Assembly: GCF_001580545.1 (NCBI RefSeq)
Contig: NZ_LRBG01000037.1
Coordinates: forward strand, 1 to 64,000
Length of the DNA stretch: 64,000 nt
Direction: 5' to 3'
From: Paraburkholderia monticola
Lineage (GTDB): Bacteria > Pseudomonadota > Gammaproteobacteria > Burkholderiales > Burkholderiaceae
Part shown: positions 45,207 to 54,036 of the stretch, one piece after another
Position numbering within the stretch: position 1 is the first letter of the stretch
How the letters are laid out: each line of letters opens with the position of its first letter
Translations under genes and position numbers: made by a program
The notes under the pieces: model-generated
Database searches by the model: none
What the model was told of the DNA's origin: nothing
Seen by the model: the letters and a program-made list of their open reading frames with translations, nothing else

Positions 45207-46184
45207 TCAAACGTCGGTATAGACCTGCATCGCAATCCGCTTGCTCTGCGGCGCGCCCTCCGAAATCTGCACCAACTCGCAGGCACGGCGCTCCGGCCGC
45301 GCCATGCCGGGCGTCCACACCCAGTAGTGATTGCCGGGCAACCCATTGACCGCCACCACGTGATGATTGCCTACGGCATCGATCGCATGAATCGTCACGC
45401 GGCTGATCAAGCCGCCTTTGAGCGCGCGCATATCGTCGACGGCTTCGCTGACCGCGCGCTCGACGCTCATTCCCATCTTCATGTACAGGACGACCGCGCG
45501 CGCGGTGCCCGCGCGAATCGTCATCTCGCCCGCGCCCGTGCATGCGCAGGCGCCGTAACGACTGTCGGCATAGGAGCCCGCGCCGATCACGGGACTGTCG
45601 CCAAGACGCCCCGGATATTTCCAGCCCCATCCCGACGTGCTCGTGCCGGCCACGACATTGCGCGCGCGGTCGAGTGCAAGAAAAACGGTCGTGTCCTTGC
45701 CGATCTCCGGATCGACCGCATCGTGGCAATAGCGCTCGAGCGGCACGTTGGGCCACGCCGCCTTATCGGCCGCGCTGACTTCGCTCTCGAACCAGCGCGC
45801 GTAGGCTTTGCGCGAATGTTCGGCCAGCAGCTCACAACGCTCGGCGCCCGTTTCGGTCGCGAAGCGCGCCGCACCCTCGCCGATCAGCAACTCATGCGGC
45901 AGCCGCTCCATCACCGCACGCGCGACGCTCACCGGATGCCTGAACCCCTTCAGGCCGCCTACCGCGCCGGTACGCAACGTCGAGCCATCCATCACGGACG
46001 CATCGAGTTCAACTTCGCCGAGCAGATTCGGCCAGCCACCACGTCCTACCGTGCGGACCTCTTCGTCATCTTCGACGAGCCGGATGCCCGCCTCGACCGC
46101 GTCGAGCCCGGCGCGGCCATCTCGCAGCAGCTCGGCAGTCATGCCGATGCCGGATTTACCTTCGTTGTTGGTCAGAATAATCAT
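45207..46184 (-). CDS. aspartylglucosaminidase-like Ntn hydrolase
   Basis: The 325-aa protein is an N-terminal-nucleophile amidohydrolase of the T2 family. It shows LDAVEAGIRLVEDDEEVRTVGRGGWPN, VELDASVMDG, GAVGGLKGFRHPVSVAR, the self-cleavage site KDTTVFLALD (cut before Thr165), and TSTSGWGWKYPGRLGDSPVIGAGSYAD. These features are closer to N4-(beta-N-acetylglucosaminyl)-L-asparaginases than to isoaspartyl peptidases. It would release aspartate/ammonia from an asparagine-linked or amide-type substrate. It is cytoplasmic (no signal). It belongs to the run of minus-strand transport and hydrolase genes 45.2-54.9 kb. Confidence 0.85.
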   Translation of the reverse strand: MIILTNNEGKSGIGMTAELLRDGRAGLDAVEAGIRLVEDDEEVRTVGRGGWPNLLGEVELDASVMDGSTLRTGAVGGLKGFRHPVSVARAVMERLPHELLIGEGAARFATETGAERCELLAEHSRKAYARWFESEVSAADKAAWPNVPLERYCHDAVDPEIGKDTTVFLALDRARNVVAGTSTSGWGWKYPGRLGDSPVIGAGSYADSRYGACACTGAGEMTIRAGTARAVVLYMKMGMSVERAVSEAVDDMRALKGGLISRVTIHAIDAVGNHHVVAVNGLPGNHYWVWTPGMARPERRACELVQISEGAPQSKRIAMQVYTDV

Positions 46185-46225
46185 GTGCTCAACTTATACA
46201 GGCAGAAAAATGCGGACCGTTGGCG

Positions 46226-47290
46226 TTACAGCCCAGCGCGGAAATCCTTGTTCCAGAAGTCGAGCATTTCCGTCTTGTGCTTCATCAACATCGCGAAGTT
46301 GACGGGCACGATGCGCTCCAGCTCCTTGCCCGAGAATCCCACGGCCTGTTGGAGCGACGGCGGCAGGTTCGCATTCGTGATCGTCGGCGCGTAACCCATC
46401 GATTCGGCGAACGCACGCTGGGAGCGCGCATCGAGCATCGCGTTCAGATAGGGAAACGCGCAGGCGGACGATTTGCTGCCCGCGGTGACCGCGGCCTCGA
46501 ACGTGGCCGGCAATGCGCCTTCCTTCGGGAACACGTAATCGACTGCGAGACCCGCTTTTTTCCACTGCAGCGTGCGCGCCTTCCACGTAACGGTCACGAC
46601 GATCTCGCCGCTCTTGAGCGCCGACGCCAGCGCATCGACCGACGGATACACGCGCGGCGATGCTTCGCGCAGCGCACGCAAATACTTCTGCCCGAGCGCG
46701 AGATCGCTTGCCTGTCCGCCCGATGCGAGTGCCCCCGCGAGCGTCAGATAGTCATACTGATCATCGACCAGACCGATTTTTCCCTTGAATTGAGGGTCCA
46801 GTAGCGCGGCAAGACCATCGGGACGCGTGCGCACCTTGTCTGTATCGTAGACGAGCACGAGCGCGCTGAAGATATGCGGCACCGCGTAGCTGCGGCGGAA
46901 TTGCGGAATCACGTTGGCAAGGTTCGGCAGCATTGCGTCGTCGAGCTTCGCGGTCGTGCCTTCGGAGTACATCTGGAACATGTCGTTATCGCGCAGCAGC
47001 GCGATATCCAGCGTGCTGCGCCGGCCGTGTGCTTCGGCGCGCATCGTCGTCTGCCGCGCGAGTGCGCTGCCGACGGCATAGGTGACGATATCGCCGGTGG
47101 GCGTCACGAGCGAGTCGATGTTCTGTTGCAGCAGACGCTGGTAGTCGCCGCCCCACGTGCCGACCACCACTTGACCGGCACACGCACCGGCCGCATTGGC
47201 CTTCAGCGCGAAGGACCCAAGCGCGGATGCCGCGACGAGTGTTCCCGTGGATCGAAGAAAACGGCGGCGTGGGTGGTTGATCTGATTCAT
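46226..47290 (-). CDS. ABC transporter substrate-binding protein, polyamine type (copy 1)
   Basis: The 354-aa exported protein has a twin-arginine-like signal (HPRRRFLRSTGTLVAASALG) and a PotD-type binding fold starting VVVGTWGGDYQRLL. It is clearly paralogous to the protein at 51909-52970: both share VVGTWGGDY, PHIFSA, YPS, SGEI, TFEAAV and a C-terminal LDFWNK end. It stands 41 bp upstream of the Ntn hydrolase gene and apart from the permeases, so it may give the importer a second substrate. Confidence 0.88.
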   Translation of the reverse strand: MNQINHPRRRFLRSTGTLVAASALGSFALKANAAGACAGQVVVGTWGGDYQRLLQQNIDSLVTPTGDIVTYAVGSALARQTTMRAEAHGRRSTLDIALLRDNDMFQMYSEGTTAKLDDAMLPNLANVIPQFRRSYAVPHIFSALVLVYDTDKVRTRPDGLAALLDPQFKGKIGLVDDQYDYLTLAGALASGGQASDLALGQKYLRALREASPRVYPSVDALASALKSGEIVVTVTWKARTLQWKKAGLAVDYVFPKEGALPATFEAAVTAGSKSSACAFPYLNAMLDARSQRAFAESMGYAPTITNANLPPSLQQAVGFSGKELERIVPVNFAMLMKHKTEMLDFWNKDFRAGL

Positions 47291-47417
47291 GCACTCGCTC
47301 CAGGAGAATTGCGTTTTCGAAAAGAAGCCGCAAAAGACGACGTCAGGCCTCGGTGGCCCGATCTGTATTTCATTGGATGGATTGGGAACGCCGCTGCCAC
47401 CGCGATGCGGCCATGCG

Positions 47418-48338
47418 TCAGCGCGTTTGCGTCAAACGCGCATTCACGGCCGCCAGCACTTCTTCGAGCGTCTCCTCCATCACCTTCGACAGTTCGTCGA
47501 GATGCGGGGCCGGCGCGGCGCCATGCGGCGTGATCTTCAGCGTATAAAAAGGCATGGAGTGCTCGAAGCGGCGCAGGATCAGATTCGAGTCGAGGAAATC
47601 GTATGCCGACACCGGATGCAGCAAGCCGATGCCGAGGCCTTCCTTGACCATCGTCGCGATGTTGACCGAATACGGCGCGGTCGCCACCACCTGCGATTGC
47701 AGTTGCCCGGTCGCGAACACCTGGTCCATACCCCAGCGCACGAGGTCGGGCAGATCGTACGAGACGATCGGCTGATCCTGCAGATCGGCCATTTTGATGA
47801 CCTTGCGTTTGCCGAGCGGATGACCAGGCGGCAACGCGCAGATCGCATCGAGCTGCGAGAACGCGGTCGAATCGGTGCCGGTCACGTCGACGGTATTCGT
47901 GACGAGACCGAGCGCAAGTTGACGCGACACCACCTGATCGCGAATCAGATCCGACGCTCCGGTCGTCAAGGCAATCTGCACGGCCGGATGCCGGCGATGA
48001 AAATTCGCCACGACGCGCGCGAAGTAGCCGAGCCCGAACGAGACGACCGAGCCCACGCGAATCACGGCAGTCGATGGATTTCGCAAGCTCAGCGCGAACT
48101 CGCGGATGTTGTTCAGGCCGGCATAGCGCCGCTCGACTTCCTCGAACAGCGCCAACGCTTCGACGGTCGGTTCGAGCCGTCCGCGGCTGCGGTCGAACAG
48201 CGTCAGATTGATCGAGCGCTCCAGATCGGTAATCAGACGGCTGATGCCCGACTGCGAGGTGCCGATGACCTGCGCGGCGCGGGTCGTCGTGCGTGTGAGC
48301 ATCAGCGCCCTGAATGCGTCGATGTGCCGAAAGTCCAT
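47418..48338 (-). CDS. LysR-family transcriptional regulator
   Basis: The 306-aa protein has a LysR helix-turn-helix (HIDAFRALMLTRTTTRAAQVIGTSQSGISRLITDLERSINLTLFDRSRGRLEPT) and an effector domain of the kind seen in OccR/NocR-type regulators of opine and amino-acid uptake. It lies inside the minus-strand transport cluster, between the first binding protein and the amidohydrolase, and probably regulates them. Confidence 0.9.
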   Translation of the reverse strand: MDFRHIDAFRALMLTRTTTRAAQVIGTSQSGISRLITDLERSINLTLFDRSRGRLEPTVEALALFEEVERRYAGLNNIREFALSLRNPSTAVIRVGSVVSFGLGYFARVVANFHRRHPAVQIALTTGASDLIRDQVVSRQLALGLVTNTVDVTGTDSTAFSQLDAICALPPGHPLGKRKVIKMADLQDQPIVSYDLPDLVRWGMDQVFATGQLQSQVVATAPYSVNIATMVKEGLGIGLLHPVSAYDFLDSNLILRRFEHSMPFYTLKITPHGAAPAPHLDELSKVMEETLEEVLAAVNARLTQTR

Positions 48339-48410
48339 CCGTTCTCTCCGGATTGCAGGGGGCGCCGGTGCCCCCTGCTGCTAACCCCGCTCGCATCGGA
48401 GCGCTCCGCG

Positions 48411-48435
48411 GGTAACGCGTGTTACGCGCGTTACC
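48411..48435. terminator. GC-rich inverted repeat, hairpin
   Basis: GGTAACGCG (48411-48419) and CGCGTTACC (48427-48435) form a perfect 9-bp stem with a 7-base loop, directly after the amidohydrolase stop codon and before the LysR gene on the same strand. There is no T-run, so it may be a processing or attenuating hairpin, or an operator, rather than a strong terminator. Confidence 0.4.
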
Positions 48436-48439
48436 CGCG

Positions 48440-49690
48440 TTACGCCGGCAGATCAAAGGCATGGATTCTACCGCCCTTCATCACGACCGGAATGCGCTCG
48501 CCCTGCCCCAGCAGACAGTCGAGCGACGCCAGCGGATTGCCGTCGACGACCAGCATGTCGGCATGCGCGCCTGCCGTGATCTGCCCAAGCTGCCCGACCT
48601 GGCCGAGCACCTGCGCGCCGACCAGGGTCGCGCTGCGCAGAATCTCGAGCGGCGACAGCACTTCGCTGCGCAAGCGGAATTCGTCGCTTTGCAGGCGCTG
48701 CGATTCGCCCAGCAGATCGCTGCCGAAGCCCATCGGCACGCCGGCCGCGCGGAAGATTTCGAGCGAACGCAGGCCCGCCTGGCGAACGCTCTCGATCTTT
48801 GCGACGCTGTCGGCGGGCAGGCCGAGTGCTTCGCCTTCGCTCGCGAGCGCGTCGTAGGTGACGAGTGTCGGCACCGCGAACGCGCCGTGCTCGGCCATCA
48901 CGCGCGCGGCCGCTTCGTCGACGAGATTGCCGTGCTCGATGGTCCGGACGCCGCAGCGCACCGCGCGCGTAATCGCCTCGGCCGTGTACGCATGCGCGAG
49001 CACGTAGGTGCCACGCGCCCGCGCCTCATGGACGATCGCCTTGATCTCGTCTTCCGAATAGCCCCATGCGCCGACCGGATCGGTGGGCGAAGCGACACCG
49101 CCCGAGGCCATGATCTTGATCTGGTCCGCGCCCATCTGCAGCTCTTCGCGCACCGCGCGGCGCACCGCATCGACGCCGTCGGCGACACGCGAGATGGCGC
49201 CGACCCGCGCGCAGCACGCGCATGGGCTATCGGTTCCGATATAGTCGCTGCGGCCACGCATGTCGCCGTGGCCGCCGGTCTGGCTGATCGCGCGGCCCGA
49301 TACGAAGAGCCGCGGACCATCGGCCAACCCCTGTTCGAGGGCCTGTTTGAGCGCGAAGCCCGCGCCGCCCGCGTCGCGCACCGTCGTGAAGCCACGTCTG
49401 AGCATGCCCTGCAACAGCGGCAACGACTTCAGCGTGACCAGCACGTTCGGCAGATTGACCTGCGCCGCGAGATTGAGCTGCGTGGCATGCACATGCACGT
49501 GCAGATCAATCATGCCAGGCATCAGCGTTTTGCCGCGCACGTCGATTTCGCGCGCGGAGGTGCTGCGGATCGGCCGATCCGAGACCTCCTTGATGCGTCC
49601 GTTTTCCACCAGCACCGCGTGGTCTTCACGCAACTCGCCGGCGACCGGATCGAGCAGCGCGCAGTGCGAGAACAGAATCGACTCCATCAT
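48440..49690 (-). CDS. metal-dependent amidohydrolase
   Basis: The 416-aa protein has the amidohydrolase superfamily layout: composite N-terminal strand region, MPGMIDLHVHVHA with the HxH metal ligands, IKIMASGG with a lysine at the place of the carboxylated bridging ligand, LAHAYT and IEHGNL with further histidines, and GFGSDLLGES with the final Asp. It resembles imidazolonepropionase-like and Xaa-Pro/Xaa-Arg dipeptidase-type amidohydrolases. GGGAGGAGAC precedes the start at MMESIL. It probably cleaves an amide or cyclic amide taken up by the neighbouring importer. Confidence 0.87.
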   Translation of the reverse strand: MMESILFSHCALLDPVAGELREDHAVLVENGRIKEVSDRPIRSTSAREIDVRGKTLMPGMIDLHVHVHATQLNLAAQVNLPNVLVTLKSLPLLQGMLRRGFTTVRDAGGAGFALKQALEQGLADGPRLFVSGRAISQTGGHGDMRGRSDYIGTDSPCACCARVGAISRVADGVDAVRRAVREELQMGADQIKIMASGGVASPTDPVGAWGYSEDEIKAIVHEARARGTYVLAHAYTAEAITRAVRCGVRTIEHGNLVDEAAARVMAEHGAFAVPTLVTYDALASEGEALGLPADSVAKIESVRQAGLRSLEIFRAAGVPMGFGSDLLGESQRLQSDEFRLRSEVLSPLEILRSATLVGAQVLGQVGQLGQITAGAHADMLVVDGNPLASLDCLLGQGERIPVVMKGGRIHAFDLPA

Positions 49691-49753
49691 GTCTCCTCCC
49701 GGCTCAGGGCCCGGGTCATCTCCAACGTTCAAGGGTGCCGCGAACTGCGCGGC

Positions 49754-50944
49754 TCAATCGATGGTCGCATGCGCGAGCGTGCGCGGCGTCTTCGTCAGCA
49801 ACTCGGGCGTCGCGCCGGTCACGACCGAGTCGTCGAGCCGGAAGCCGCCGAGGCCATACACATAGATGCCGGGTTCCGCGGAGTAGACCTCGTTGTCGAG
49901 CAGTGCGCGGTGATTGAAGGCCATGTCGTCCGGATACTCGTGACCGATGATGCCCATGCCGTGTCCCGTGCGATGCCGGATGTACTGCGCGCAGCCGGCC
50001 TGCTCGATCACCGCTTGCGCGGCTGCATCGATACCTGAGACCGGCTGGCCGGTGATCGCCGCCGCGACGGCCGCCTCGTTAGCCGCGCGCGCGACTCCAT
50101 GAAAACGCGCCTGCTCTGCGCTCGGCTTGCCGCAGAACCATGTGCGCTCGTTCTCGATCACGAGACCGTTCAAACGCGGAATCACGATGTTCACTAGACC
50201 ATCGCCCGCCTTGATCTGCGCGCCGCACGAGGCACCGTCGCCATGCGGCGAAGCCGATGCGGGCCCCGACAAGGTCCAGCAGCGCATCACTTCGAGGTTC
50301 TCGCCAGGAAAGCGGCGTGCGCCTTCGGTCACCATCAGCGCGGCCATCTGATAGTCGAGTTCCTGCACCAGACGCCCCGGGCGAATGTTCTCGCGATAGC
50401 GGTCCTGCACCCAATCGGCGAGGCTCGCGGCAGCCCGCATGATCGCGATCTCTTCCGCGTGCTTGACCCAGCGCAACGAGCGCAGCTCGGCGAGCATCGG
50501 CAGGAATTTCGCGTCGGGCAACAGCGATGCCGCGCGGCCGAGCGGACCGCCCGTCGCCTCGACGCCGATTCGCAATGCGCCAAGTCCTGCGGCACGCAAC
50601 CGCGCGGCGATCAGCTCCGGGACTTCCGCCAGCAGCGGCTGCCGCTCAACCACACGGGGATGCTCGGAGTAGAACGAGATGTTGTCGAGCCACAGATGCC
50701 CGCGCTCGCGCGCCATCATCACGTGATGCGTCGACAGCTCGTTCATGACCGCAAACGGCTCGCCCGAGAGCGGCACGCACACCGCGATCGGCCGCTCCCA
50801 GGTCTGCACGTCGACATGGAAATTGGTCGCCCACTGGAAGAAGTCGGCGGACGTGAAGATCAGCGCGTCGACCCGCTGACGTTCCATCAGCGTCTGCATC
50901 AGGCGGAGGCGGTAAGCGCGAGTCTTTTCAGTGAGGATCGGCAT
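49754..50944 (-). CDS. M24 (pita-bread fold) hydrolase, creatinase-like
   Basis: The 396-aa protein has an N-terminal creatinase_N domain (about 1-140) and a C-terminal M24 domain. Of the five metal ligands of methionine/proline aminopeptidases, the first two Asp positions appear as Ile or Asn and Glu (NIVIPRLNGLVIENERTWF). The His is kept (TGHGMGI), the first Glu is kept (SAEPGIYV), and the last Glu is Asp (FRLDDSVV). This pattern is more like the metal-free members such as creatinase or ectoine hydrolase. It likely opens a C-N bond in a small molecule rather than cutting a peptide. Confidence 0.8.
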   Translation of the reverse strand: MPILTEKTRAYRLRLMQTLMERQRVDALIFTSADFFQWATNFHVDVQTWERPIAVCVPLSGEPFAVMNELSTHHVMMARERGHLWLDNISFYSEHPRVVERQPLLAEVPELIAARLRAAGLGALRIGVEATGGPLGRAASLLPDAKFLPMLAELRSLRWVKHAEEIAIMRAAASLADWVQDRYRENIRPGRLVQELDYQMAALMVTEGARRFPGENLEVMRCWTLSGPASASPHGDGASCGAQIKAGDGLVNIVIPRLNGLVIENERTWFCGKPSAEQARFHGVARAANEAAVAAAITGQPVSGIDAAAQAVIEQAGCAQYIRHRTGHGMGIIGHEYPDDMAFNHRALLDNEVYSAEPGIYVYGLGGFRLDDSVVTGATPELLTKTPRTLAHATID

Positions 50945-51017
50945 CGGTTATTCCTTGAGGATCACGCAGGGAAGAAAGGCGCATCTCACAGGCCAGCCCG
51001 CGGCGCGCCCGGCGAGT

Positions 51018-51905
51018 TCAGGTCATCATCGTCTTCGCGTAGCGGCGCTGGATGATCCAGTGCGAGAACAGCGCAAGCGCAAAGGTGACGACCATCGATA
51101 CGAGCGACAGCACGGCCCCGAAAGGCCAGTTATTCGCCTTGGCGATCTGGTCGTAGATCGCCGGCGTCATCATCGTGATGCCGGTGCCGCCGAGCAGAAC
51201 GGGTGTGGCGTACGCATTCATGCACAGGATGAACACCAGCATCGTGCCGGCCGCGACGCCGGGCGCCGCGATCGGCAGCACGACGCGCGCGAGCGTCTGG
51301 CCGAAGCTCGCGCCGAGATTGCGCGCGGCTTCCTCGATCGAGAAATCGAGGCCTTCGAGCACGCTCTGCAACGTCAGGATCATGTACGGCAGCACCACCG
51401 CCGTGGTGCCCGCCACCACCGCGAACGGCGTATACAGCAAGCGCACCGGCTGATCGACCACGCCGAGCGCCATCAGCATCGCATTGATGAAGCCAGCATT
51501 GCCGAGCATGACCATCCATCCGGCCGCGCGCACGACGTTGCCGACCAGTAACGGAAACACCAGCAGCATCACCAGTTGGCTCTTGAAGCGGCTCTGTGTT
51601 TTAGCCAGCACATAGGCGACCGGAAAGCCGAGTACCAGCGACAGCACCGTGCACAGCGCCGCCACCTTGATCGTGGTCCACAGCACCGCGTGATAGTACG
51701 GATCGGTCAGAAACTGGACGTAGTTCTCGAGCGTGAACGCCGCCTGCATCATCTGGACCGAGTCGAAATGATTGAAGCTGTAGCGCACCAGTTGCACGCC
51801 CGGCAACACGATCACGAATAACACGACCAGTATGGCGGGCGCAGCGAGCAAGCCCCCAGTGAAGTCGCGGCGCCGCGGCGCGGCGTTCAGTGCGCTCGTC
51901 GTCAT
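51018..51905 (-). CDS. ABC transporter permease, PotB-type
   Basis: The 295-aa membrane protein has six membrane segments and the inner-membrane permease motif EEAARNLGASFGQTLARVVLPIAAPG (EAA loop), which contacts the ATPase. It starts three bases after the stop of the binding protein of copy 2, in the operon with the second permease and ATPase. Polyamine-type importers carry putrescine, spermidine and other small cationic or amidic compounds. Confidence 0.92.
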   Translation of the reverse strand: MTTSALNAAPRRRDFTGGLLAAPAILVVLFVIVLPGVQLVRYSFNHFDSVQMMQAAFTLENYVQFLTDPYYHAVLWTTIKVAALCTVLSLVLGFPVAYVLAKTQSRFKSQLVMLLVFPLLVGNVVRAAGWMVMLGNAGFINAMLMALGVVDQPVRLLYTPFAVVAGTTAVVLPYMILTLQSVLEGLDFSIEEAARNLGASFGQTLARVVLPIAAPGVAAGTMLVFILCMNAYATPVLLGGTGITMMTPAIYDQIAKANNWPFGAVLSLVSMVVTFALALFSHWIIQRRYAKTMMT

Positions 51906-51908
51906 GGT

Positions 51909-52970
51909 TCAAAGCCCCGGCTTGAATTCCTTGTTCCAGAAGTCGAGCAGCGCCGGTTTTTCCGCGGTGAAGCGCGCGTAGTCGACTTTGACGAGGCGAT
52001 CGAGCTCGGCATTCGTGAAGCCGACGCTCTGTTGCAGCGTCGGCGGCAAGGATGCATCGGTCACGGTCGGCGCATAGCCCATGGTTTCGGCAAAGCCCAC
52101 CTGCGAGCGCGGATCGAGCATCGCGTTCAGATAGTTGAAGCCGCACGCACGCGAGGGTGCGTTCTTCGCCACGGCGGCCTCGAACGTGACCGGCACGCCG
52201 CCCTCCTTCGGGAACGCGTAGTCGACCGGCACACCGCCCTTCTTCCACTGCAGCGCGCGCGCTTTCCACATGCAGGTGAGCCAGATCTCGCCGCTCTTCA
52301 GTGCCGCCGCGACGGCTTCGTTCGACGGATACACCTTCGGCTGCTGCTTGCGCGCCTCGCGCAGAAACTGGATGCCCGCCGCCGTATCGCCATTGTGTTG
52401 ACCCGCCGCAAGCGAAGCCTGCAGCACGTTGAAGTTGTACAGAATGTCGGAAAAGCCCACCCGTCCCTTCAGTTTCGGATCGAGCGCGACCGCGAGCGAG
52501 TCGGGCTTCGCCTGGAACTTGTCCGGGTTGTAGACGATTACCATCGCGCTGAAGATGTGCGGAATCGAATACGGACGACGCAGCGCTTCGATCGTGCGCG
52601 CCGAGTTCGGGACCAGCTTCGTGTCGAGCGGTTCGAGCACGCCGGAACGGTTGACGTCGAACATGTCGATGTCGGCGAGACAGGCGACGTCGAGCGAGCC
52701 GTGACGCGACATTTTTTCGGCGCGCAGCTTCGTCATGCGGCCGATCTGATCCGCCGAGTCGTAGGTGACGCGACCGCCCTCGGCCGCGATGATCGGCTTG
52801 CCGATGTTCTGTTCGAGCAGGTTCAGATAATCCCCGCCCCACGTGCCGACGACGACGTTGGGACAAGCGTCGGCCGCCAGCGCCATGCGCGGATCGAAAC
52901 CGAGCGACGGAGCGACGAGCAGACCGGAAGCAGCTTTCAGAAACGTGCGGCGCGTGATGGGATGGCTCAT
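51909..52970 (-). CDS. ABC transporter substrate-binding protein, polyamine type (copy 2)
   Basis: The 353-aa exported protein begins MSHPITRRTFLKAASGLLVAPSLG, a twin-arginine signal, and then CPNVVVGTWGGDYLNLLEQNI in the PotD fold. AAGGATC precedes the ATG. It lies between the ATPase and permease genes of the importer and is its main binding protein. It is a paralogue of the protein at 46226-47290. Confidence 0.9.
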   Translation of the reverse strand: MSHPITRRTFLKAASGLLVAPSLGFDPRMALAADACPNVVVGTWGGDYLNLLEQNIGKPIIAAEGGRVTYDSADQIGRMTKLRAEKMSRHGSLDVACLADIDMFDVNRSGVLEPLDTKLVPNSARTIEALRRPYSIPHIFSAMVIVYNPDKFQAKPDSLAVALDPKLKGRVGFSDILYNFNVLQASLAAGQHNGDTAAGIQFLREARKQQPKVYPSNEAVAAALKSGEIWLTCMWKARALQWKKGGVPVDYAFPKEGGVPVTFEAAVAKNAPSRACGFNYLNAMLDPRSQVGFAETMGYAPTVTDASLPPTLQQSVGFTNAELDRLVKVDYARFTAEKPALLDFWNKEFKPGL

Positions 52971-52981
52971 TTTATGATCCT

Positions 52982-54034
52982 TCAGGCGGAAAAAAGCAGG
53001 CAATCTTCGGTTCTGAAGCACGCGTGCAGCGTGTCGCCCTGCGACCAGCCGCCGGCACCCGCATGCGCCGTGTTCGGCACGAGCGCGACGAGGCTCTGGC
53101 CGCGCTCGCTCGTGAGGCGCAATTCAACCGTCGCGCCGAGATAGACCCGGTCGGCGAGCCTGACCGGAATCGACACTTCGCTGTGCTCGGGCGCCGCGGC
53201 GAGACGCAGGCGCTCCGGACGGATGCCGAGCGTGTTGGCATGGGAGGCGGCGCCGTTGATCGTGATCTTTTCGCCGTTCGCCGTGACGAACTGGCCGTTG
53301 TCGACGTGGCCCGCGAGGAAGTTCATGCGACCCAGGAAGCTCGCGACGAACGGGTTCGCGGGCCGCTCGTACAACTCGTCGGCGCTGCCGATCTGCTGCA
53401 CGCGTCCATCGTGCATGACGGCAACGCGGTCCGCCATGGCGAGTGCTTCTTCCTGATCGTGGGTGACGAAGATCGTCGTGAGACCGAGACGTTGCTGGAG
53501 CGCGCGAATCTCTTCGCGAACCTCGACGCGCAGCTTCGCGTCGAGATTCGACAGCGGCTCGTCGAGCAGAAACACGTCGGGCCGAATCGCGAGCGCGCGC
53601 GCAATCGCGACACGCTGCTGCTGGCCGCCCGATAACTGCCGCGGATAGCGTTCGGCGAGCGACGTCAGCCGCACCATGTCGAGCGCCTCGCGAATGCGCG
53701 TGGCGCGCTCCGCTTTCGGCACGCGCCGCATTTCCAGGCCGAACGCGACGTTCTGCGCGACGGTCATGTGCGGAAACAACGCATAGCGTTGGAACACCAT
53801 GCCCGTGTTGCGCTTGTCGGGCGCGAGCCGCGTGACCTCGGTATTGCCGATCCAGATTTCGCCGTCGCTCGGCTCGACGAAGCCCGCGACCATGCGCAGC
53901 GTCGTGGTCTTGCCGCAGCCGCTTGGGCCGAGGAACGCAACCAGCTCGCCCTCGGCGATATCGAACGAGACGTCGGCGACCGCGGTCGTCGCACCGTACT
54001 GCTTGCGCAGATTGCGCAGAGATACCTGAGCCAT
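52982..54034 (-). CDS. ABC transporter ATP-binding protein, PotA-type
   Basis: The 350-aa ATPase has the Walker A motif GPSGCGKTTT (about 34-43), Q-loop FQRYALFPH, signature LSGGQQQR, Walker B FLLDEPLSNLD, and the H-loop THDQEEA, followed by a C-terminal TOBE domain. It energises the two permeases. Its start lies three bases from the stop of the permease at 54037, so the genes are translated together. Confidence 0.94.
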   Translation of the reverse strand: MAQVSLRNLRKQYGATTAVADVSFDIAEGELVAFLGPSGCGKTTTLRMVAGFVEPSDGEIWIGNTEVTRLAPDKRNTGMVFQRYALFPHMTVAQNVAFGLEMRRVPKAERATRIREALDMVRLTSLAERYPRQLSGGQQQRVAIARALAIRPDVFLLDEPLSNLDAKLRVEVREEIRALQQRLGLTTIFVTHDQEEALAMADRVAVMHDGRVQQIGSADELYERPANPFVASFLGRMNFLAGHVDNGQFVTANGEKITINGAASHANTLGIRPERLRLAAAPEHSEVSIPVRLADRVYLGATVELRLTSERGQSLVALVPNTAHAGAGGWSQGDTLHACFRTEDCLLFSA

Positions 54035-54036
54035 GA

